64,000 bases of DNA from Ascaris suum (lineage: Eukaryota > Nematoda > Chromadorea > Rhabditida > Ascarididae): contig CM024173.1 of the NCBI GenBank assembly GCA_013433145.1, positions 2,203,101-2,267,100 of the forward strand. The letters are read 5' to 3'. The stretch's first letter is position 1. Each line of letters opens with the position of its first letter. The notes under the pieces were generated by a model. It was given only the letters and a program-made list of their open reading frames with translations, was not told the DNA's origin and did no database searches. Positions 55,501 through 64,000 of the stretch are shown one piece after another. The translations under genes were made by a program, and so were the position numbers.

Positions 55501-58500
55501 CCACCTTCCATCAAGCTCTGCACTTTTGTTTCCGAAAGTGACGGCGAACCATCCATCGGATCTACAAATACACAGTGTCCAACACTCTAAAATAACTTAA
55601 CAATTTCTCTATGTCAGTACTAATACATAGATTCATCCGTTTATTCGTCTTTAAATTCAATAATTTTTTTCCGCATTTCATTAAGTTAAGAAATTACAAA
55701 ATTCAAATAAAATTTGCAGAAAACTACTTACGTTCTTTAACATCCTGATATATATTTGAAGATAATTTGACAGATGGAAGCGAGATTAAACGTGAAAAAT
55801 CCGGAAGCAACTGGATTTTATGTGGTTTCTCTCTTGGGTGTTCAGGATTTTCGTCATCATCTTGATCCAGTTGCCGATCACGACCACTTTCACTTGATAG
55901 CTTCTTTCCTCTCAGTAGATATTTTCGTTTTAGAGCATTTGGTGATGGCAATGGTGTTATGGCCGCATTTTCCGGACGAATATAAATTTTATCACCAAGT
56001 ACCTATAATTTCCACTGATATCTTATGTTACTCATTTATTCTAATTAAGGGTGTAACTTTTCATTACTTTGTAGTTATAGTAAAAAATATTACTGTTGCT
56101 TTACCATACCTATCTTCAATCATATCTCCATCCATCGCATGGAGAACTTTCCAAACTGAACGCATACTCAGGATCAAGCTTGAATGGAGAACACGGAGAA
56201 AGACGACTTAAGCTACTCACAAATTTTGAAACGACTTACATCACAAAGAAAAGTGAACAGCGATTCTATAGTTCATTTATGCTCAAAAAGCAGAGGCCTT
56301 ACTTGAGATAATCGTTTACATTCGAAGAGATATAAAAAGGTTTAAATATGCGCAACTAAACATATATACATATCAATATCTATAAATAACGAAATCAGCA
56401 CTTCAAATTTCCATCTCCTCATATCATTTTCACTTAACTCGCCAAAAAAGTTTCTGAAATGGAATCCCATAAATTCCACAGATCTAAAATCAAACATTTG
56501 TACTTTGATACAACGGTTGGAAAATTGTGTATGAAAATACAGGTGCAAACATTCTCATCATTCTCAGCACTATAATGTGTATATAATCGCTAGAAGATGA
56601 ACATTCCACAATGTTAGCTCACACAACGATAACCTGAAAATCAAGCATATTTTTCCACTATAGATTTGTATTCAAACAAAGCAACAAGTAAATCATTAAC
56701 CTCATTAAATATGCGAACCATCGCTTTCTGTTGTGGTAACCCAACGTGGTTCTCAATAGTCAGTATAACGGGGTATGGATTAGAGACGAACGCATATTGG
56801 TCTATCGCTTTCAGTGCATTGCGCAATGTTATCGATGTGATAAGTGTTCGTTTATGTGTAATACATGGTTCACCATGATCTCCATCGAAGATATCCACTG
56901 AAAGTGCAATTAGATATCACTTCCAATAAACTTCAATAAGTCTATCCTGAAATTATGGTACCATACGAAAATCGACCTAGTAAAGGATCATTCATAAAGT
57001 ATTATATAATACTGCACCTTGATTATTAGTTTATTTTAGCCGTATTAGTATCACATTGTTTGATATAATCGTGAAGGTAGAAGTAGCTTTTCGAGACCTA
57101 AAAACACAAGTCAGTAATGTACGTTGGTATTGGAGGCGTCATTTCCGCTCTGCCCTTGCTTCCTCGCTTAATCACCTTGAACCTTCAGTTCGCCATTATC
57201 TCGTCTTATCTACCTAAGATATATACGCAGTAATATACTTACAACAACAATAAATGCAACAAACATTCAAGTAGTCGAGCGCCCTTCTTCAAAGCGCTAA
57301 TATAACCCTCAACGGTTGCTTCGCCTTTCATCTGCAATCCGGTAAGGTATGTGTTGTGACTGGAATTGATATAGTAATGACTAAGTGGCTGATCCATATC
57401 ATGGAAAATAGATTCGTGGCCTGGTTTCATGATGTTGCCCCATCTCGATTGAAGAAGACGACGAAAACCTGAAAAGAAACCCGTCCGGATTCTAGTATTT
57501 CTTATTTTCGTCGATGGAACCATAAATTGCGAACATAAACCAAACTTTGCGAATCTCAATAATCCATGAACGCCGATCTTAAGAAATTTTTAAGCTTCTT
57601 TCTTACGACATGATCTATAAATGAAGATATGTGATTGTAAGGTGGCCTTTAGAACAACGGTAGATCAAATAATTTACCTATAGCACCGAGTAATTTGCCC
57701 TTTCGATTGTCGCGATTTGGAGTTTCGTACGTTTCAATGATCGATTCGACTTTCTTCTCATCTATTTCGGCAAACTGAAATCAATTCGTATTTCGAGTGT
57801 GCTATAAATCGGTTGATAGGTTAAATTGATTCAACAGTCGCTCATACATACCTAAACCGTGAATAAGCACACCTGTTGTTCTTTGATCAGGAAGTCACGC
57901 AGGTCGTTAACGGTAAGTGCAGCATCATCGATTGAGCTAAACAGTCTCAATGCATGCTCCAATTCAGGTCGGTGAGTAAGCCTTTCGAAGAATGTCAAAA
58001 ATTCATCCTGGTCGAGCACTCCATCTCCATTCGATGTCTCCGTCTTTTTCGTGTTCGCATCCTGTAATTAATCACACCTTTGATAACGATTCTAATTAAC
58101 CAGTGAGTATTGTTAGCGCCTCTAAAACTACAGTCAAGGTTACGTTATTGAAAACACCTCAATGATATCGGTGATGCATTGCACTGCCTAGGTAATCAGT
58201 ATTGCAGCCTCATAAAGCTTTTATTCCGCGATAAATTAAAAGCATTAAAGCATTACAACTTTTATTTTTTCCTCTCCATGTTCATCGAAATCTTTTTTAC
58301 AGTTGTTTAGTCATTTACGCCAGCTACCTGCTATAATCTTAACTCCTCTCCATCTACATCATCTACGCTACCTATACATTCCATACGCATAAACTAATGC
58401 CCTTGAATAGTTTTCTTTTTTTTTTTTTGCATAAATCGAAAATGAAACAAGAAAAAAAAAGAGAACAAGTATCTGCTATAGCAATTTCTATTTTTGCTCT

Positions 58501-61500
58501 CCCTATCATAGAAGCATAATGTAAATTATCAATAAGACTGAAACCTCAGACAGAATTGTGCAATAAGTTCGAAAAAAATCCCAAGATCAGTTACGGATAA
58601 ATAGATGCAGTGGAACCACAACTATGAAATGAATATGAATCAAATTTAGATGCATATATTTTTCCGTTTTGGATAGAAATTATTTCGAAGAAGCAAAATA
58701 ATAAAAACACAATTTACAAACCATAAACATTGCCAACGCATATTCTTCGCTGATCTGTAGATTGAGCCTCTTAAGCAGTTTCCATACCTCGTTGAAAGAT
58801 AATCTACCTGAAATTAAATGAAGCCCAAAATCAAAAGGAATGCTGGTGCATTACTTTACTTATCAATTGACCAAGTAAATGAAACCACTTTTGTGTTATG
58901 ATAACACGACTTTAAACTTCAAAGCACTATTGAGTATCATTTCCTATAGGTGCAAAACGTTTATGTGTGTGTGTGTGTGTAATAACTAAGCTTACGTTTG
59001 TGTGACCCTTCAATGGCGAAACGTTTCAATCAATGTAATAACTAAGTTTATTTTATAAAAGTTAAATATTTCATAGGCTTCGTTATGGTTATCTCATTCC
59101 TATGGCATTAGCCGAGAACATCTTTCATATGCAAATATTAAACATCCTTATTGAATTCTGCTTCCTTCGTTAGTTAGATGATATTTTGTTTGGAATATGC
59201 AAATGTTGAGCAATAAATGTCTTAGTAGAAGTTTTCTCAACTTAAACTTGGTGAAGCAGTAAACTGAGTCGTAAAGTAATTGCCACAAATAGGTTAAATA
59301 TGAAGTTAAACTATATGCTAATTATGGGTGGGTTATTTCATTCGGAAAGATATGTATATATAAATTGATCAGTTTATTTCCTCCAGTAGCCTATAAGCAT
59401 TTATTGCCGATATTAAAGTTTATTTTTAATGACTAAATGTTTGAGCTCAATTCGAATCGGGTTAACCCTATAGCCAACATAGGTAAGAATTGATAGCAAC
59501 AAAAAAAAAATCTGAATATGGCACCCGCCAATAAAAATATAAAATTATATAAAAAAGTGGAATTTGCTTAAATATTTCCTAGGAAAAGTTATAAAAGACT
59601 TGTCGATGATCTAAATAAAGCTTAAATTTTGTATTTCTATTTTTAAAAAAAAAAGGATTTAAAAGAAGAGAGGCTAAATGAAGTACCATTGTTGTTGATG
59701 TCTGCCTTATGAAAGTTCTCGATTAACCATCGTCTCTCATCGAAATGCATTCGTTCTTTGTTCTTCTTTTCGATTAGATATTGAAGTGCATTCATGACGA
59801 TACGTTTCGATCTACTATCATCGGCAACAAAATCCAATGATTTATGCAGAAAACGAGTATGAGTGACTATTACCGAGAAGCACAATTCCTCCTGTAAATA
59901 ACATTAAACGTTTTTTTTTTTTTTGTTTTGATTGTTTGCTTATTTATTTATTTACTTTTTTTTTGCATAATTTTCCCATGAATGCAACATTGATATGATT
60001 TATTGAACGATAATAGTAAACACGTCTGAATCCATAGCATTTCATAGCATTTTAGGTTTATAGCATACCCCTTTTTGATGAGCAACGATTGAACCTTTGC
60101 TCTTAAGAAGGTACGATACAGGGGGAGGGGGAAATAGACGAGGTCGAAGTCTATGGGGGTTTTTTTTCCTCAACGACGACAAACGTTTCTATGCAATAAA
60201 ATCGGACGATAAACGTCCGATTTTATTGCATAGAAAACAACTAAACCAACATTTAACGACTGTATCGTTTGGCTATTTCTTTTACGTACTATAGCAATAA
60301 AAGAACAAGCAGGTGCATTTTTAATTTCCGATTTTTTCCCCGTAAGTTTTAATGCGCCTTAAATCTCAATAATTTCATCGAATATGCAAAACAGCTGTCT
60401 ACTTTTGCTCAACAATAACGACCTGACATTGTTACCGTTGATGTATCACCGATTCGAAAAAAAACCAGATCGATTGAATATATCATTAGGTGCATCATTT
60501 TATAGCCTGCACCTCTTTATTACTTTCTTTAGAGAGAAGAAAACATTACAGATACCATTCTCCTCCCCTCCACCCCCCTCCCCCCTTCCCTCAAACATCT
60601 TTTCATTGAAATTTTAGGATTAAATACATTAGCGCCGATAAATAAGCAATATTCGTTAGCGAATTCAAAATTTAGAAATTTACCGATGCATGCTCTCGGA
60701 ATGCGTATTTGGTAGCCGCATTATGAAGACTATCTGTGCTGAAACCACTTCGAACGTCCAAAATATTATCAATTTCCACTGCAATATTTATTTATTCGTC
60801 ATATATCAATAAGCTCTCTCCGATGGAAATTCAACAATTTATGTAGATTTTTAATATTTATTTTAATATTTATTTTCATAAGTAAGTTCTATTCGTTAGT
60901 GTATGTTCAAGTATTAAATGATTTCAGTTGTGCATTAAGATTAAATGATTGCGATTTGCAACAATATATCCAACGTCCTGGTCTAAACTTGAAGTGATTC
61001 CGCCAATACTGTATTGCAATACCACTGGTCGAATGATGCAATACAAGTATAGCCCAACAATCAAGTTATTGAACCCATTGGTCATTGGTCGGCGGGTTTT
61101 GCGCTTGCAGGCTAACTACTATCAGCTAAAACGGATAGGTTGGTGAGGGGATCGTGGAGGGAGAGAAGGAGGGAGGGGGACACAAAGTGCATTATATGGT
61201 GCCGACTGCTAGAAGCAGGTATAAGCATCGTCAAATATTATTGACGCTAATTCCAAAGGACTATTATATTTGAAGCAACCAAAAATGTAAACTCAACGGG
61301 TCATCTCTTAGGCATTGAAACCGTTTGGCTTTCAGCAATAAGAAATGTCAATCGTTGTTTAGAAAATTACACTTTCAAAAAAAGGAAAATGGACAATCGT
61401 CACTATAAGAGTCTTCCTTCATTTACCTCTTTTCTCCCCCGACAGATATAAGCAGATAATCGAGTTGTTATAGGTTAAGGTAAATGACCTTTAAATGATG

Positions 61501-63532
61501 TTTTACAAAAATCTGCACGTTGCAAAACGTATTCGAACAAAGTTCGTCAAGTACTTCACTATTTTCTCAGTATCCATCTCTTTGCACTTTTCTCCTGTTA
61601 AAAAGTGACTCATGGCCAAATTTTCGAGACCTTTCAAACAATGGCCTTTTTGTAGCCAACAGGTCAAGGCAAATCTCTATGAAGCTTAGCGCTAAAGTAG
61701 CACCTTTAACAGATACCAACAAGCAAGAGTGCATACAATTAACTCATCGGAAGAAAATAAGCACGAATTTGTAATGCGGCTGCTCACAATCATCTTTGCT
61801 TCAACGTCACATCAAACGATGGGCACTTCTTGCATTGACGGAGCTTTTTTTTTGGGGGGGGGGGGGTGGGGAAGGACGAGGATTGGACTAGGTGTTAGAA
61901 AATTCTGGAATAAGGAAATAGATCAGAACGTCTATCATAGATCCTAAACGAATATATGAATTTTCCATCAAAGAACAAAGATTTTTTTTTTCTGAAATAA
62001 GCGATATTGGGGGGGGGGGGGGGGGGGGAGTTTCAAGAAATTTGCTTCAACTTGCATAATTTCCCCCGTTTAATGATATCGTTTATTTATGGTTGAATAA
62101 ATAACTGAAGGGAATATAATTGCATATGCTCAGAAAAAATTCATACGCAAAAAAAAAAGCCCAACTCAACATAAGCTAACAACTAAGATAAAAGAAATAT
62201 ACTATGTGATCGTTTATTTGAAATTTCAATAAAGGTGATGAAAATTTCCGGTGAAGGTGATATTTTTTCCACAATTTAGGTAATCACATTTGATTAGCAA
62301 TCTATAGTGAAAGAGTTGCAACATATCTTTTACCTGTGTACGTCTATAGCATGTAAAACGTTAGCAAAGGCGGATGAATTGAAGAATTTAGAAGGAGCAT
62401 GAAGCAGTAACAAAATATTAAAGAAATTGTGCTTGCATTGCATGCAATTGCAAAATGTTGCAAAAAAATAATTGCATTTTTTTTTCGCAACCGATTACCA
62501 CGAATCGCCCTCCAATATGCTCTTATGTTTACGCAATGAATAAATTTAACTGAATGGGTGGTAAAATTTTAGTGATTAGAATATTTGATGAGAGGATAGA
62601 AGTGACGGGAATGGGAAGGAGGGAGGGTGGTAGTCGAATTAAAGGCCGTGAAATATTAGCTGGGTTATTTTTTTTCGGGGTATATATCAAAGGATGACCT
62701 GATTCACTAGATATCAATAATGATGAAGACAGCAACAAGGCTAACACTGCTAAGATCTTAAAAAGTGATGGACATTGAGCATGAATGTCCCTCTTCTCCA
62801 TCCTCACGAATCCCTTCCTTCCTCTCCCTCCCCCCCCCCCCCCAAGCTCGATGCTTTTTTGATGCCCCATTCCAATCGAATTTGGATATAATTCAGTTAC
62901 GTCCAGTGAAATTCGGGTAAAAATTTTAAAATTTACATAAAAAGCTTGATAGGCAATGATATGAAGCATGCGAGCAATCGGAAATTGTGCTATATTTCAA
63001 CGGTACATATGCGCCATTTCCGTACACTTCAATGCAAAAAGTAAACAGCATTCCAGATAACATCTTGCAACTCGTAATCACAGGTGTTCATTTCATTGAT
63101 CACTTTCTATGCAAACTGTCCTCGCTCAAAGAAAAAAAAAGTATTTGAAAAAGAAATTATTAATTATTTTTAAACATGACAATAAAACAAACCAGATTTG
63201 AGTCGCATCGGCACAAATTTCCATAGGACACACGAACGGTAACACAGCCACCTGCCATCCTTGATGAACACCTTATGAGGTGTGGATAATCGTGATCGTT
63301 TCACCCTTCTTAGCGTTACACCTTCCGAGCATAATTCCACACATTTTGCAAAATCCTCCTCGTATTGTTGCTGTCGTTGTAGTTCATGTTCACGAACAAC
63401 GCCATTCGGTGGCTGCTCTCCATCGTGCTCCATTGCGGCAACCACTATCCTCTTACGATCTCTCTCAACGAATCTCTCTAGCCGTCTGTGTGATGTTTCG
63501 TTTCGTCGACTTCTATAGTCTGCTCGCATCAT
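52554..63532 (-). CDS. Phosphoinositide phospholipase C, delta type (complete, 14 exons)
   Basis: Exons (minus): 63532-63193, 60778-60684, 59891-59687, 58807-58722, 58061-57873, 57774-57678, 57468-57265, 56897-56701, 56002-55732, 55561-55271, 54671-54589, 54215-54085, 53809-53661 and 52645-52554. They total 2430 nt, 809 aa, with every phase matching. PH domain about 75-190 (LRRVKRSR corresponds to the PIP2-binding strand of PLC-delta1); EF hands about 200-310 with a canonical loop D209-I-N-N-N-G-R-L-S-F-N-E220; X about 338-490 ([11 protein letters not shown]); acidic linker with LLRGKKL; Y about 560-675 ([27 protein letters not shown]); C2 about 687-805 ([28 protein letters not shown]). Catalytic H375, E405, D407, H420 and E454 align with H311, E341, D343, H356 and E390, so hydrolysis of PIP2 to IP3 and diacylglycerol is expected. 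Keeping H420 argues against the inactive PLC-L/PRIP class. Nematode plc-4 is the likeliest counterpart, not proven. Confidence 0.95.
56898..57264 (-). other. PLC intron between X-domain exons 7 and 8
   Basis: The donor is GAAT|GTTTGTTGC at 57264; a stronger-looking GTAAGT lies about 23 nt further in. Only the first site restores LLELDIFDG, the conserved catalytic strand (E405, D407), when joined to the acceptor CTTTCAG at 56898. Use of the internal GTAAGT would insert residues inside the active site. Confidence 0.75.
60186..60236. repeat. Perfect 23-bp stem, 5-nt loop hairpin in PLC intron 2
   Basis: Positions 60186-60208 (TTTCTATGCAATAAAATCGG then ACG) and 60214-60236 are exact reverse complements separated by ATAAA. 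The hairpin lies in the intron between exons 60778-60684 and 59891-59687. It could be a hairpin RNA, a palindromic replication scar, or a minimal foldback insertion. Confidence 0.95.
60779..63192 (-). other. PLC intron 1
   Basis: About 2.4 kb between the PH-domain exons (donor TCTG|GTTTGT at 63192, acceptor AATATTGCAG ending at 60779). It contains G/C runs at 61854-61866, 62009-62028 and 62830-62843. Open frames in it are short and lack recognisable features. Confidence 0.8.
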
Positions 63533-64000
63533 CTAGTTGCTTCTCGCTTGACAGCAGCCAACTCCTCGCTGATGCATGAGTCTAATCCACAACGTTGATT
63601 TTGCCGAAGAAAAATATTTCTTCGGATAATGCAACAACAACTATCACAACGTGATTTGATTGGTTATTGATGTCGTGACCGAGCATGACCTTTCATAAAG
63701 CTCTAGCTCGAGTATCATATAAACTTTGGTACATCTATCGGACAACTCTTGAAGTGCAGGTGCAAAAACAGGTGCACCTCTCGCACTAATCTTGAAGTGC
63801 AGGTACAGATACAGGTATATGTGGCATATTTGAGTGATATCCAATGCGCACAAACGCCAGTTGTTCACTTTTTTTCACTGAAGCAAATGGTGAGACCACT
63901 GATCGATAGGAATGATGAGCAGTGAGTTGTTTAGTGTGTTGTCTGCCAAGTGAAACGCATTATTCATTTGAAAGGCAATGTGCAGGAATTTTTTTTTAGC
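63533..64000 (-). promoter_or_regulatory. PLC 5' flanking region with CAGGTG (E-box) cluster
   Basis: An in-frame stop TAG directly precedes the ATG at 63532. About 225-240 nt upstream there are two CAGGTG boxes (63757-63762 and 63769-63774) with an adjacent CACCT. A related copy, CTTGAAGTGCAGGTACAGAT, follows at about 63792-63811. E-boxes bind bHLH or zinc-finger regulators in animals; functional use here is inference. No TATA box is called. Confidence 0.35.

Noticed and set aside
57240..57250. Alternative GTAAGT donor for PLC exon 7
   Set aside because: It looks stronger, but using it would insert about eight residues between E405 and D407 of the catalytic strand. The GTTTGT donor at 57264 restores the conserved ELD sequence.
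52554..63532. Inactive PLC-like (PLC-L/PRIP) assignment
   Set aside because: That class has lost the catalytic His equivalent to H356. Here H420 and the calcium-binding acids are retained.
63280..63579. Plus-strand ORFs opposite PLC exon 1
   Set aside because: They are antisense shadows of the PH-domain exon, which has family support.

Overview
The window is eukaryotic. It is an AT-rich, intron-heavy animal sequence with four recognisable spliced protein-coding genes, long introns full of homopolymers and microsatellites, and no prokaryotic features. Splice donors such as GTAAGT, GTTTGT and GTTAGT, variable acceptors (TTTCAG, TATAG, TTGTAG, TTACAG), and the gene families suggest an invertebrate, most likely a nematode. 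That placement is an inference, because no rRNA or lineage marker is present. I reconstructed exon structures by hand from splice sites, reading-phase continuity and family signatures.

Layout. (1) 2594-40311, plus strand: the 3' half of a cadherin-family gene. Thirteen exons encode about 500 residues of extracellular cadherin-type sequence, one transmembrane helix and a 16-residue tail; its 5' end was not found. (2) 19724-24055, plus strand: a four-exon gene for an unrecognised 493-residue basic/serine-rich protein. It lies wholly inside the 24.9-kb cadherin intron 2699-27618, on the same strand. (3) 30698-34115: a different cadherin intron is occupied by a foldback repeat, two long inverted arms around a 1.2-kb GATC-rich tandem-repeat core. 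Next to it lie a GC-richer segment with coding-like ORFs and rearranged arm copies that abut the next cadherin exon. (4) 41774-47479, minus strand: a complete four-exon ATF4/CREB2-like bZIP transcription factor (274 aa), with an upstream ORF overlapping its start codon. It converges on the cadherin gene. (5) 52554-63532, minus strand: a complete 14-exon phospholipase C of the delta type (809 aa; PH, EF hands, X, Y, C2), tandem with and upstream of the bZIP gene.

The four genes do not form an operon or an evident pathway. Cadherin (adhesion), PLC (phosphoinositide/calcium signalling) and the bZIP factor (probably stress-responsive transcription) look like ordinary neighbours. The unusual content is the nested gene, the foldback element, the ATF4-style leader, a perfect 23-bp intronic hairpin in the PLC gene, and about a dozen runs of 11-22 G or C in an otherwise AT-rich sequence. 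All exon boundaries are predictions; transcript data would settle them.
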